32,970 nucleotides of DNA from Myxococcaceae bacterium (GTDB taxonomy: Bacteria; Myxococcota; Myxococcia; Myxococcales; Myxococcaceae). Of this stretch, positions 14,252-23,268 are shown piece by piece. Made by a program: the position numbers and the translations under genes. Position 1 is the first letter of the stretch. The number at the start of each line of letters is the position of its first letter. The notes under the pieces are model-generated. The model saw only the letters and a program-made list of their open reading frames with translations. It did not search any database and had not been told where the DNA came from. The stretch lies in assembly GCA_016926755.1 (NCBI GenBank), contig JAFGNZ010000227.1, forward strand, positions 1 through 32,970, written 5' to 3'.

Positions 14252-16858
14252 ATGAACCCATTGACTCGCCTGGTGCTGCTGCTCGGGCTGCTCTGCGCAG
14301 GGCCCGCGCTGGACGGCTGCGGCTCGGCGGCGGACCTGGGGCCCGAGCCCTTTGCCGGGGATGTCCCGAACACGCCGTGCACGGTGGACGAGGACTGTCC
14401 GGATCCTGCGCTCTTCTTCTGCAACACCGTCACGTCGCGGTGCGCGGCCGCCTGCCGGAGCCGGGAGGACTGTGGCGCGGCGCGGCGCGGCGAGTACGCG
14501 CTGGCCGAGTGTGACGGCAACCCGCTGGGCTGCCAGTGCGACATGGGCAAGTGCGTGGTGTCCCTGTGCTCGCGGGATGCGGATTGCCAGCAAGAGCAGG
14601 TGTGCCGGGATGGGCGGTGCGGGGCGGCTCCGGAGGCGGCCACCGCGGCCTCCTGCCGGGTGACGCCGGACTTCGTGATCGGCCGCCAGGGGACACAGGT
14701 GCGCTTCGACGTGGCGGTGAGCGACGCCCTGGGCAGGCCCCTGGTGCTGACCGAGGGCATCACCTGGACGGAGACAGGGGCGGCGGTGGTGGGCACCGGC
14801 GCGGGGGCGAGCGCCACCTTTACGCTCGCCGCGGTGGCCGAGGCCTCGGAGGCGGTGGAGGTGCGGGTGGGCACTGCCACCTGTCGCGCGCGCGTGACGG
14901 TGCTGCCTCCGGAGGTGGAGGCCGGGTGGGTGCGCGTGGTGGTGACGGACGAGCTGACAGGCCGGCCGCTGCAGGGGGCCCTCGTGGTGGCGGCCAACGC
15001 CGAGGGCGGCATCATCGGCGCGGGGGCGACGGAGGCGGGCGGTGTGGCGCTCGTGCAGGCCTCGGGCGTGGTGAGCCTCACCGCGTTCCACGCGGACTAC
15101 GGCTATCTCACGCTGGCGCACTACGACACGGCGGCGGGCTCGAGGGATCTGACGCTGCCGCTGCGGCGCAACCCGCTGGAGCTCTACGGCGGCGCGCGGG
15201 GCACCTTCGGCAACCTGCCCGCCACGCCCAACCTCCACGTGGGCTTCGCCGGCCTGTCCACGCCGGGGCTGGGGCTGGAGCTGGCGCCCGAGCAGCTCAT
15301 GGGCCCCTCGAATGAGGTGTCCCTCGACCTGGGAGGCGTCGCACGAGAGCTGGCGCTGCCCTTGGGGATGTACATGGCGCTGCCCTCCAATCCGGTCCAG
15401 GCGGAGTACTCGGCGCCCGGCGTCGCGGGGGTATGTGACGCCCGCCTGGAGGGCATCACCGGCGCCGAGGAGGCCATCCGCGCGGGGACGTGTGGCACGC
15501 GCACCGCCTGGGCGCTGGCGGGGGACGTGCCGCCCGCGGAGCTGCCGCCGAGCCTCTTCGGCCCCACCTTGGACATGAGCCAGCTGGTCGCCCAGAGCAT
15601 CCCGCTGCTGCGCCGCTTCCAGTCATCCATCGTCCGAGACGTGCAGTTCCGGCTGCTGCCCACGCCCGGCGCAGGCGCCGGCACGCCGAACTTCCGCGAC
15701 ACGCTGCACTTCACCTCGGTGGATCACGACTTCCAGCAGCTCCCGCTGGGCTTCCAGTTCGCCGTGCGCGTCCCCTCGCTGCCGCGCTACCGGGGCGCCT
15801 TCCTGGATGGGACGTTCATCCTCGGGACGGCGAGCGTCCCCGGGCAGGGCCTGGTGCCGCTCGGCCTGGGCCTCGGGGTGAACGTGAACCCGGCGGATCC
15901 CAGCACGGACCTGCAGGCCGGGCTCCCAGCGCCCGGGCTCGTCAGCGTCCGCATGGCCCCCGCGCACCACGGCCTGGAGGGCAGTGACTACCGGCTGCTC
16001 GTCCTCGCCAGATCCAACGCGGCCCTCACGGATGCCTCGGCGGGCGCGGCCAGCAGCGCCCTGGTGGAGCCGCTGACGGGCCTCTTCTTCGATCCCAGGG
16101 GCAGCTCGCCCGTCGCGATCTCCGGGAGCTTCCTGCCCGTGCCGGAGGGGGCCCGCTACAACTTCGAGGCCATGCCGTACCGAGGCCTGGAGGGCCGGCA
16201 GTTCCGCTTCCTCACCGATCCAGGGCTGGGGGGAGCCACCCTGCTGCGCGCCGTCTTCACCCACCGCCTGGGCCACCGCTGGACGGTGCTGCTGGAGCCG
16301 GCGCGCGCCACCGCGGGCGTCCGCCTGCCGGTGCCACCTGCGCCCTTCGAGGATCGGACCTTCTTCGGAGACATCACCGGCACGCGCTCCCTGCTGCTCG
16401 TGCAGGCCCTCTCGGCCTCCCAGCCGCAGGGCGACGGGCTGGGGCCGGTGGCGCTGGCGGAGGCGGACGGCGCGAACCTCGCGCGGCTCGGGGACTTCAC
16501 CCGCGCCTGGTCCGCGCTGGACTACCGCCGCCCGGAGGTGACGTGGCTCTCCCCGGGCTTGGACGGGCTGAGCGTGCCGCGCGGCTCCACCGTGCGCGTG
16601 CGCGTCACCGGCTTCCGCGTGGGCAGCGGGCCCACGGACGACGGCTACGTGCAGCTCTCCTTCACGGGTGGGCTCGGCTGCGAGGGCCAGACGGTGCCCG
16701 GAGACGTGGATGCCTCCCAGGGCCGCGGCGAGGTGGAGCTGAAGCTTCCTCCCGGGTGCTCCGGGCTGGCGACGTTCCTCACCGCCACGCTGGTGGATGC
16801 GACGGGAGCACCCCTGCGCCCGCGCGTCTCCAGCACCCTCCGAGTCGACATCCCCTGA
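14252..16858 (+). CDS. Large Cys-rich lipoprotein of unknown function
   Basis: An 868-residue lipoprotein: signal peptide ending in the lipobox LDGC with the anchor at C23. Residues ~40-125 are Cys-rich in the pattern CTVDEDCPD, CRSREDC, CSRDADCQQEQVC, similar to the short disulphide modules of many myxobacterial surface proteins. A beta-rich part follows, with a carboxypeptidase-regulatory-like segment around residues 225-300 (VRVVVTDELTGRPLQGALVV). The remaining ~550 residues have no recognised domain. The ATG is preceded by GGGAG. The likely location is the outer membrane or cell surface. It is probably monocistronic; 88 bases separate it from the diguanylate cyclase gene. Confidence 0.85.
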   Translation: MNPLTRLVLLLGLLCAGPALDGCGSAADLGPEPFAGDVPNTPCTVDEDCPDPALFFCNTVTSRCAAACRSREDCGAARRGEYALAECDGNPLGCQCDMGKCVVSLCSRDADCQQEQVCRDGRCGAAPEAATAASCRVTPDFVIGRQGTQVRFDVAVSDALGRPLVLTEGITWTETGAAVVGTGAGASATFTLAAVAEASEAVEVRVGTATCRARVTVLPPEVEAGWVRVVVTDELTGRPLQGALVVAANAEGGIIGAGATEAGGVALVQASGVVSLTAFHADYGYLTLAHYDTAAGSRDLTLPLRRNPLELYGGARGTFGNLPATPNLHVGFAGLSTPGLGLELAPEQLMGPSNEVSLDLGGVARELALPLGMYMALPSNPVQAEYSAPGVAGVCDARLEGITGAEEAIRAGTCGTRTAWALAGDVPPAELPPSLFGPTLDMSQLVAQSIPLLRRFQSSIVRDVQFRLLPTPGAGAGTPNFRDTLHFTSVDHDFQQLPLGFQFAVRVPSLPRYRGAFLDGTFILGTASVPGQGLVPLGLGLGVNVNPADPSTDLQAGLPAPGLVSVRMAPAHHGLEGSDYRLLVLARSNAALTDASAGAASSALVEPLTGLFFDPRGSSPVAISGSFLPVPEGARYNFEAMPYRGLEGRQFRFLTDPGLGGATLLRAVFTHRLGHRWTVLLEPARATAGVRLPVPPAPFEDRTFFGDITGTRSLLLVQALSASQPQGDGLGPVALAEADGANLARLGDFTRAWSALDYRRPEVTWLSPGLDGLSVPRGSTVRVRVTGFRVGSGPTDDGYVQLSFTGGLGCEGQTVPGDVDASQGRGEVELKLPPGCSGLATFLTATLVDATGAPLRPRVSSTLRVDIP

Positions 16859-16946
16859 TCCGAGCGGCAGGGCTCACCTACACCCACCCCGCCAGTGCTT
16901 CTCTGGAGTCGTTTCGGGGTTTGCCGGGTGTTAGAGTTGGGCGGGT

Positions 16947-17825
16947 ATGGCGCAGGACGAGACCGTCGTCACGGCCATCTCGAAGATCTCCGACCGGCCG
17001 CTCAACATGGACGCGGCGCTGGTGGTCATCTACGGGATGGATCTGGGGCGCAAGTACGATCTGAAGCAGGACGAGATCATCATCGGGCGCTCCTCGAAGG
17101 CGGAGATCTGCGTGGATGAGGACTCGGTGAGCCGCAACCACGCGCAGCTCACCAACACGAAGCGCGGCGTGCTCATCCAGGATCTGGGCTCCACCAACGG
17201 GACGTTCGTCAATGACTTGGTGGTGGAGCAGGTGCAGGAGCTGTGCAACGGGGATCTGGTGAAGATCGGCCGGACGATCTTCAAGTTCATCGCCGGCGGG
17301 AACATCGAGGCGGCCTACCACGACGAGATCTACAAGCTGACGACGATGGACGGGCTGACGCAGATCCACAACCGTCGCTACTTCGACGAGCAGATCGATC
17401 GAGAGCTCTCCCGCAGCCGGCGCTACGAGCGGGTGCTGTCGCTGGTGATGATGGACATCGATCACTTCAAGCAGATCAACGATCAGTACGGGCACCTGGC
17501 GGGGGATCACGTCCTCAAGCAGCTGGCCTCGGTGGTGAGCACGCGCATCCGGCGTGAGGACGTCTTCGCGCGCTACGGGGGCGAGGAGTTCGGCGTCATC
17601 CTCCCGGAGATCGATCTGAAGGGGGCGCGGCTGTTCGCGGAGAAGGTGCGGCACCTGGTGTCGAAGCAGCTCTTCACGTTCGACAAGACCTCCATCCCGG
17701 TGACGGTGTCGCTCGGGGTGGCCACGCTCGAGGCAGAGCACCGCGCGGCCGCGGATCTGGTGAGCGCGGCCGACGAGAAGCTCTACGAGGCGAAGACGGC
17801 GGGCCGCAACCGCGTCTGCGGCTGA
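16947..17825 (+). CDS. FHA-GGDEF diguanylate cyclase
   Basis: A 292-residue cytoplasmic protein. Residues ~25-115 form an FHA domain (IIIGRSSKAEICVDEDSVSR, NHAQL, DLGSTNGTFVND), which binds phosphothreonine peptides. Residues ~130-290 form a GGDEF domain (MDGLTQIHNRRYFDEQ, DIDHFKQINDQYGH) with the active signature GGEEF, so it should make c-di-GMP from two GTP. The product-inhibition I-site RxxD (RRED) lies exactly five residues before GGEEF, as in feedback-controlled enzymes. The FHA domain suggests control by a Ser/Thr kinase, a common arrangement in myxobacteria. The start follows a GGGCGGG ribosome site. The GNAT gene begins 26 bases after its stop. Confidence 0.94.
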   Translation: MAQDETVVTAISKISDRPLNMDAALVVIYGMDLGRKYDLKQDEIIIGRSSKAEICVDEDSVSRNHAQLTNTKRGVLIQDLGSTNGTFVNDLVVEQVQELCNGDLVKIGRTIFKFIAGGNIEAAYHDEIYKLTTMDGLTQIHNRRYFDEQIDRELSRSRRYERVLSLVMMDIDHFKQINDQYGHLAGDHVLKQLASVVSTRIRREDVFARYGGEEFGVILPEIDLKGARLFAEKVRHLVSKQLFTFDKTSIPVTVSLGVATLEAEHRAAADLVSAADEKLYEAKTAGRNRVCG

Positions 17826-17851
17826 CGGCCATGGAGGCTCGAGGAGCGAGC

Positions 17852-18379
17852 ATGAGTCAGGCCTCTACCGTGCGCATCCGCGCCGCGGCACTTTCGGATG
17901 CCGCCACCCTGACGGAGCTCGGCGAGCGCACCTTCCGGGACTCCTTTGGCGCGGACAACCGCCCCGAGGACATGGAGGCGTTCATCGCCTCCCATTACCG
18001 GAGGGAGCTCCAGATCGCGGAGCTGAAGGATCCGCGCAACCGGTACCTGCTGGCGGAGGTCTCCGGCGTCCCCGCCGGGTTCGCCCTGCTGCGCGATGGG
18101 CCACGCGAGCAGGGGGTCCCAGGGGACCGGCCCATGGGGCTGATCCGCATCTACGTGGATCGCCCCTTTCTTGGGACGAAGGTGGGGGCCGCGCTCATGA
18201 GCCGATGCATCGAGGTAGCCCGCGCGCGCGGGCACGACGTGCTGTGGCTGGGCGTGTGGGAGCGCAATGCGCGCGCCCGCACCTTCTACGCTCGGTGGGG
18301 CTTCGCCGAGGTGGGGGAGATGAGCTTCCTGCTCGGGAGTGATCTCCAGCGCGATCTCGTCCTGGCGTTGCGGCTCTGA
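17852..18379 (+). CDS. GNAT-family N-acetyltransferase
   Basis: A 175-residue acetyl-CoA-dependent acetyltransferase of the Gcn5-related superfamily. It begins VRIRAAALSDAATLTEL, typical of RimI-like enzymes, and has YLLAEVSGVPAGFALLRDG (strand 4), IRIYVDRPFLGTKVGAALM (acetyl-CoA pyrophosphate loop, an RPFLGTKVG variant of Q/RxxGxG/A) and LGVWERNARARTFYARWGF near the C-terminus. The acceptor substrate cannot be predicted. The ATG at 17852 follows GAGGAGCG; an ATG seven codons upstream has no ribosome site. It is probably co-transcribed with the FHA-GGDEF gene and converges on the acyltransferase gene. Confidence 0.9.
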   Translation: MSQASTVRIRAAALSDAATLTELGERTFRDSFGADNRPEDMEAFIASHYRRELQIAELKDPRNRYLLAEVSGVPAGFALLRDGPREQGVPGDRPMGLIRIYVDRPFLGTKVGAALMSRCIEVARARGHDVLWLGVWERNARARTFYARWGFAEVGEMSFLLGSDLQRDLVLALRL

Positions 18380-18391
18380 CGTGCCCCGCCA

Positions 18392-20275
18392 TCAGCCCGC
18401 GAAGACGGAGCGGCGCTCGCGCAGCAGCGCCTGGAGCATGCCCTGGATGGCCTCTCGGGTGCGCTCGGTCAGGCGGTGCACCTCGGCCAGATCGCTCGCG
18501 GCGTCCGGCCCCAGCCCCTCCATGCTCATGGGCTCGCCGAAGCGCAGCGTCCACCGGGCCGGCAGCGGCATGGGGCTCGTCAGCGGCACGTACGGCACGC
18601 CCAGGAAGCCCGCGGGGATGCGGCCCAGCAGCGGCGTGGTCTCCTCGGAGCCCACGATGGCCACCGGGATGATCGGCGCCCCCGTGCGCAGCGCCAGCTT
18701 CACGAAGCCGCCCCGCCCGAACCGCTTGAGCTGATAGCGCTGGGCGAACGGCTTGCTCAGCCCCTGGTAGCCCTCGGGGAACACGATCACCGGGCGCCGC
18801 TCGTCCAGCAGCCGCACCGCGTTCTCCGGGCAGGCCCGCACCGCGCCCAGGCGGTTGAAGAGCGTGCCCAGCACCGGCGCGTGGAAGATCTGATCCTCCA
18901 CCAACCAGCGAGGCTCGCGCAGCTCGGTGCGCTCGCGCTGGAGCGCCATCGAGGCCACCAGCCCGTCGAAGGGCAGCGCCCCGGAGTGGTTGGCCACGAG
19001 GATGGCGCCGCCCACGGGCACCACGTCCGCCCCCTGGACCGAGACGCGCCAGTAGCGCTCGTAGAGGAAGTCCAGCAGCGGCTGGAGCTCGCTCACCAGC
19101 TCCGAGTCCCGCCCGTACTCATCCAGCGACGTGCTGCCGCTGGCGCCCAGGCCCGCGAGCGCGGCGCCCAGCAGCCCCTGGGCCGTGCCCAGCGCCTTGC
19201 CCACGGAGGCGCTCGCCAGCGCCTGGAGGGCGATCTCCTTCGCCAGCGAGAACATCCCCCCCGGGGGTGGGGATGGCGGCTCCTGCTGGGCCTGATCCGT
19301 GAAGAAGGGCTCCTGGGCCGGCTCCCGATCGGACGGGGGAGGCACCACGGAGAGGGGCGTCGTGCGACCCGGCGGAAACTCGTCGCGCTCCGTGTCCGGC
19401 TGCTCCTCCTCGGACTGCTCCGGGAGGCCGTCCAGGTAAGGCTCCGTCTCCTCGCGGTAGGCCCTGTCGATGATCGTCACCTCATCATCGAAGTCACGGG
19501 AGGACTCCTCGTCCTCCACGTACGCGGAGGAGATCGTCGTCCGCTCCTCCAGATCCTGTGTCTCGACCTGGGGCCTGGCGCCAGATTTCGCCGCCGCGAG
19601 CGCCGACTCCAGGACGGCCTCGGCGGCGGCCTCGGCGGCCTCGGCGGCCTCGGCGGCCTCGGCGACGACGGCGGTGGCCAGCTCCCGGTTCCAGATCTCG
19701 TCCAGCGAGCCCGGCGCGGGCCTGGGGACGCCCGTCTGCTCGGCCTGGAGCCTGAGGAGCGTCTCCACCGCGACCTCGGCGGCGGCCTCGGCGGCGGCCT
19801 CGGTGGCCTCGGAGGCGACGGCGGTGGCCAGCACCTGGTCCACCTCCAACTCCTCCTTCGTCCGAGGCTTCGTGCCCTCCACGCCCTCCGGGATCACCGG
19901 CACTCGCGCTGGCGGGCGGCGACGCGGCGTCACGGGCGCGGCGGGCTCTCGCAGGCGCTGCGCCTCCTCGGAGGAGGGGCCCGCGGCGCGACCCGGCTTG
20001 CGCCCCTTGGCGCCCTTCGGAGCCTTGGCGGCGATCTTCCGCACCTGGACGGTCTTCGCTCCGTGGATCGCGGGCGTCTCGACGGTCTTGCCCCCCTTGG
20101 CCGTGGCCTTGGACGGCGCGGCCTTCTTCGCCGCTGCCTTGCCGCTGGCGGGCCTGGCTTTCTTCGCCGCCGGCGCCTCGGCGGGCTCCCGGACCTGGGA
20201 GGACCGGGACTCGGTGGGGCGCTGCGCGGCCCCGCGCTGGAACGGATCGTTTCCCAGCACACCCTTGGTGGCCAT
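18392..20275 (-). CDS. Lysophospholipid acyltransferase-like protein with long Lys/Ala and Ala/Glu-rich N-terminus
   Basis: A 627-residue protein. The C-terminal ~250 residues are a PlsC/LPLAT-type acyltransferase: NHSGALPFDG with H430 and D437, then VIVFPEGYQG near residue 499 and GAPIIPVAIVGSEE. The His-to-Asp spacing is six residues rather than the four of classic PlsC, as in the NHSGxLPxD subgroup of this superfamily. Residues ~35-95 are Lys/Ala/Pro-rich and histone-H1-like; residues ~145-225 are Ala/Glu repeats, likely helical or disordered. A GAGGAGG ribosome site precedes the ATG, which lies three bases after the epimerase gene. The acyl acceptor is unknown; a phospholipid or other membrane lipid is likely. 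Confidence 0.85.
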   Translation of the reverse strand: MATKGVLGNDPFQRGAAQRPTESRSSQVREPAEAPAAKKARPASGKAAAKKAAPSKATAKGGKTVETPAIHGAKTVQVRKIAAKAPKGAKGRKPGRAAGPSSEEAQRLREPAAPVTPRRRPPARVPVIPEGVEGTKPRTKEELEVDQVLATAVASEATEAAAEAAAEVAVETLLRLQAEQTGVPRPAPGSLDEIWNRELATAVVAEAAEAAEAAEAAAEAVLESALAAAKSGARPQVETQDLEERTTISSAYVEDEESSRDFDDEVTIIDRAYREETEPYLDGLPEQSEEEQPDTERDEFPPGRTTPLSVVPPPSDREPAQEPFFTDQAQQEPPSPPPGGMFSLAKEIALQALASASVGKALGTAQGLLGAALAGLGASGSTSLDEYGRDSELVSELQPLLDFLYERYWRVSVQGADVVPVGGAILVANHSGALPFDGLVASMALQRERTELREPRWLVEDQIFHAPVLGTLFNRLGAVRACPENAVRLLDERRPVIVFPEGYQGLSKPFAQRYQLKRFGRGGFVKLALRTGAPIIPVAIVGSEETTPLLGRIPAGFLGVPYVPLTSPMPLPARWTLRFGEPMSMEGLGPDAASDLAEVHRLTERTREAIQGMLQALLRERRSVFAG

Positions 20276-20278
20276 GAC

Positions 20279-21241
20279 TCAGCTCCTCCTCAGCGCCGCG
20301 GCGGCGTCCCGGGCGTGATGGATGGGAATGAAACCGAGCGCGGTCTCGGCGCGCTCGCCGTCCGCGACCCAGCTGTAATGGATGTAGTCGAGCAGCGCGA
20401 CGGGCAACGTCGCCGCCCCCACCGCGGTCAGCGCGTGCACGGCGGTGCGGAACACCGGGCCGGGCAGGGGCAGCAGCCGCCCCCCCGCCTGGCGGACGAG
20501 CCCGGAGAGCGGCAGCACGCCCTGGCCCACGATGTTGAACTCGCCGGAGGTGTCCGCCTTGAGCGCGCGGTGCAGGGCGCGCGCGGCGTCCTCCTCGTGG
20601 ACGGCCTGCCAGAGCGGATCGAAGCCCAGCAGCGTGGGCACCACGGGGCGCTTGAGCATGCGCGTGGCCGGGTTGTCCATCGAGGGGCCGAGGATGGGCG
20701 CGAAGCGCAGCACGAGCACGCGCGTGTCCGGGTAGCGCTCGCGGAAGGCGCGCACCTGGCCCTCCACCTCCACCTTGTCGCTGACGAAGCGGCTCTGCGG
20801 GCAGCCCAGCAGCGGGGCCTCCTCGCGCAGCAGGGCCGGGTGCTGGCCGCGCGCGCCGTAGACGGCGGTGAGCGAGGGCACCACCAGCCGGGGCAGCCGC
20901 GCGCGCCCCACCGCGGCCAGCACGTTGATGGTGCCGACCACCTCCAGCTCATGCGCCAGCGAGCCGCTGCGCACGGCGCCGAGCAGGAAGGCCAGGTGGT
21001 AGAGCGCGTCCACCCGGCGCTCGGTGAGCGCCTCGGTCAGCTCGCTCTCGGCGTCGTGGCGGGTGAGATCCACCCGGTGGTACTCCACCTTGGCGCCCTC
21101 GGGTCTGGCCACGTCCAGCACGAGGATGCTCTCCACCGCCGGATCCTTCTCCAGCAGCGGCAGCAGCAGCCTGCCAAAGTCCCCGCTGGCGCCGGTCACG
21201 GCGACGCGCAGCCCCCTCTTGCCTGCATGGGTCGCATCCAT
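20279..21241 (-). CDS. NAD(P)-dependent epimerase/dehydratase-type SDR
   Basis: A 320-residue extended short-chain dehydrogenase. The Rossmann motif is VAVTGASGDFG, followed by LVLDVARPEG (acidic end of strand two, favouring NAD), LYHLAFLLGAV, the active-site region VPSLTAVYG and SDKVEVEGQV, where Y and K positions of YxxxK are shifted, so catalysis may be altered. The substrate is not evident. The ATG at 21241 is chosen because homology starts just after; a TTG at 21265 is possible but neither has a clear ribosome site. Its stop is three bases before the acyltransferase start. As I recall, an epimerase-like gene beside a PlsC-like gene also occurs in mycobacteria (Rv0501/Rv0502). Confidence 0.83.
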   Translation of the reverse strand: MDATHAGKRGLRVAVTGASGDFGRLLLPLLEKDPAVESILVLDVARPEGAKVEYHRVDLTRHDAESELTEALTERRVDALYHLAFLLGAVRSGSLAHELEVVGTINVLAAVGRARLPRLVVPSLTAVYGARGQHPALLREEAPLLGCPQSRFVSDKVEVEGQVRAFRERYPDTRVLVLRFAPILGPSMDNPATRMLKRPVVPTLLGFDPLWQAVHEEDAARALHRALKADTSGEFNIVGQGVLPLSGLVRQAGGRLLPLPGPVFRTAVHALTAVGAATLPVALLDYIHYSWVADGERAETALGFIPIHHARDAAAALRRS

Positions 21242-21278
21242 AACGGAGCCGGTCGTGTTACCCAAGAAATGAGGGAAT

Positions 21279-21352
21279 GTCAGCCTTTCCCGTCGGAAAC
21301 ACGGGCCAACTCCCTGGGTGTTGCGTAGGGTGCACTACCCTGAAAGGCTGAC
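21279..21352. promoter_or_regulatory. Perfect 11-bp inverted repeat in the epimerase-mutL divergent region
   Basis: GTCAGCCTTTC at 21279-21289 and GAAAGGCTGAC at 21342-21352 are exact reverse complements 52 bases apart, between two divergent genes. A second palindrome, AGGGT-GCACT-ACCCT, lies between them just before the right arm. The arms could be operator half-sites or a looping element; the right arm's GAAAGG also sits where the mutL ribosome site is expected. Confidence 0.55.
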
Positions 21353-21360
21353 CCGCGCGC

Positions 21361-23160
21361 ATGGCCCGTATCGCCCGACTTCGTGACGACCTCATCAACA
21401 AGATCGCCGCCGGCGAGGTGGTGGAGCGGCCCGCCTCCGTGGTGAAGGAGTTGGTGGAGAACTCGCTGGACGCGGGGGCGCGCACCGTGCAGGTGGCGCT
21501 GGAGGGTGGGGGGTTGCAGCGCATCGTCATCTCGGATGACGGGCACGGTATGGGACGCGAGGACGCCGTGCTGTGCCTGGAGCGCCACGCCACCAGCAAG
21601 CTTCGAGAACTGGACGATCTGCACAGCCTGGCCAGCAAGGGCTTCCGGGGCGAGGCGCTGCCGGCCATCGCCGCCGTGTCCCACTTCACCCTGCACACCG
21701 CCGAGCCGGGGGCGGAGGTGGGCACGCGGGTGACGGTGGAGGGTGGGGCGCCGCCGCAGGTGGAGGACGCGCCGCCGCGGGTGGGCACCGTGATGACGGT
21801 GGAGGATCTCTTCTACAACACGCCCGCTCGGCTCAAGTTCATGCGCCGCGGCGAGACGGAGCTCAAGCACGTGGAGGAGGCGGTCATCCGCATCGCCCTG
21901 GCCCACCCGGAGGTGTCCTTCCTGGTGGAGCACGGGGGGCTGCCCCTGTTCACCAGCCCGGCGTGCCCGGACGATCCCACCGAGCGGATCGCCGCGGCGC
22001 TCGGCGCGGACGTGCACCCGCACCTGTTCCCCGTGGAGGAGCGGCGGCTGGACATCAGCGTCACCGGCTACATCGCCTCTCCCGAGTACACGCTGCCCAC
22101 CGCGCGCGGCATCTACACCTTCGTCAACCGCCGCTACGTGAGGGATCGCGGCGTGATCGGCGCCATCCAGCGCGCCTACCAGGAGTACCTGCCCTCCGGG
22201 CGCCAGCCGCTGGTGGTCCTCTTCCTCGAGGTGGATCCGCAGGCGGTGGACGTGAACGTGCACCCTCAGAAGCTGGAGGTGCGCTTCTCCGACTCGCGCG
22301 GGGTGTACGACGCGGTGCTCGCGGCCATTGTCCGCACGCTGCGGGCCGCCCCCTGGCTCGGCGCCGCGCCGCAGGAGGCCGATCCCAAGCGCCAGGCCGC
22401 CCACTACGCGCAGGCCGTGGAGCGCTTCCTCACCCGGGCGCAGGAGGCCGCCTGGGGCGCGCCCATGCCGCTGCCCTTGGCCGCGGATGCGCCTTCGATG
22501 GGGGCTCCACCACCGCCGGTGCCCATGGGCCGCGCCCCCGCCTTCGGCCAGGCCCTGCCTCAGCTCAACGAGGCCCCTCCGCCCGGCTACTTCGGCGCGC
22601 TGCGCCCCCTGGGGCTGCTCGGCGGGCGCTTCCACGTGTGCGAGGGGCCCGGCGGCACGCTGGTGGTGCTGGATCCGCACGCGGCGCTGGAGCGCGCGCG
22701 GCTGATGGACTTCCACCGTTTGATGGAGGAGGGGAAGGGGCCCACGCCCTCGCTCTTCGGCACCACGGTGGATCTGCCCCTGCCGGCCGCCCGGGCGCTC
22801 ATGGGCGGCAGGGAGGCGCTGGCGCGGCTGGGCTTCGACGTGGAGCCCTTCGGCGGCACGAGCTTCGCGCTCAAGTCGGTGCCCCCCGGCCTGGAGGGCG
22901 TCGAGCCCAGGAAGTTGCTGGAGGCGCTCGCCCACGCGCTGCCTCCTCCCGGCACCGCGCTGGACGCGGTGGGGCTGGCGGAGGCGCTGCGGGTGATGGC
23001 CTGCCACGCCGCCCAGGGCTCGGCGGACAAGCTCACCGACGCGCAGCTCCGCGGCCTGCTCGCCGAGCTGGACAGGGCGGACTTCCACCCCACCTGCCGG
23101 CACGGCACCGTGGTGGTGCTGGAGATGCCCCTGCTGGAGCTGGAGCGCCGCGCGCGCTGA
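21361..23160 (+). CDS. mutL: DNA mismatch repair protein MutL
   Basis: A 599-residue MutL, the ATPase that couples MutS recognition to strand removal. The N-terminal GHKL motifs are intact: NKIAAGEVVERPASVVKEL, ENSLDAGA, DDGHGMG, RHATSKL and GFRGEAL. The C-terminal dimerisation domain has a weak version of the endonuclease site: DPHAALERARLM (from D438) stands where DQHAxxExxxxE is expected, so Gln and the final Glu are lost, while ACHAAQGS (C548) is kept and CPHGRP appears as CRHGTV. This suggests reduced or absent nicking activity. A Pro/Ala-rich linker (~residues 365-405) joins the halves. No strong Shine-Dalgarno sequence is present (GAAAGG 10 bases upstream). Divergent from the epimerase gene. 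Confidence 0.96.
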   Translation: MARIARLRDDLINKIAAGEVVERPASVVKELVENSLDAGARTVQVALEGGGLQRIVISDDGHGMGREDAVLCLERHATSKLRELDDLHSLASKGFRGEALPAIAAVSHFTLHTAEPGAEVGTRVTVEGGAPPQVEDAPPRVGTVMTVEDLFYNTPARLKFMRRGETELKHVEEAVIRIALAHPEVSFLVEHGGLPLFTSPACPDDPTERIAAALGADVHPHLFPVEERRLDISVTGYIASPEYTLPTARGIYTFVNRRYVRDRGVIGAIQRAYQEYLPSGRQPLVVLFLEVDPQAVDVNVHPQKLEVRFSDSRGVYDAVLAAIVRTLRAAPWLGAAPQEADPKRQAAHYAQAVERFLTRAQEAAWGAPMPLPLAADAPSMGAPPPPVPMGRAPAFGQALPQLNEAPPPGYFGALRPLGLLGGRFHVCEGPGGTLVVLDPHAALERARLMDFHRLMEEGKGPTPSLFGTTVDLPLPAARALMGGREALARLGFDVEPFGGTSFALKSVPPGLEGVEPRKLLEALAHALPPPGTALDAVGLAEALRVMACHAAQGSADKLTDAQLRGLLAELDRADFHPTCRHGTVVVLEMPLLELERRAR

Positions 23161-23268
23161 GCGCTTCTCGCCGCCGGAAAGTTGACGCTCCAAGGGCCAC
23201 TGCTACGGTGCGCCACACCCCTGTAGTCCTGGCGGGCAGCCCTGGCGGGCGGAAGCGAGGATGGACGC

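Noticed and set aside
18476-21328. 950-codon plus-strand ORF opposite the acyltransferase and epimerase genes
   Set aside because: Antisense shadow in a GC-rich region; no motifs, while both minus-strand genes have clear domains and ribosome sites.
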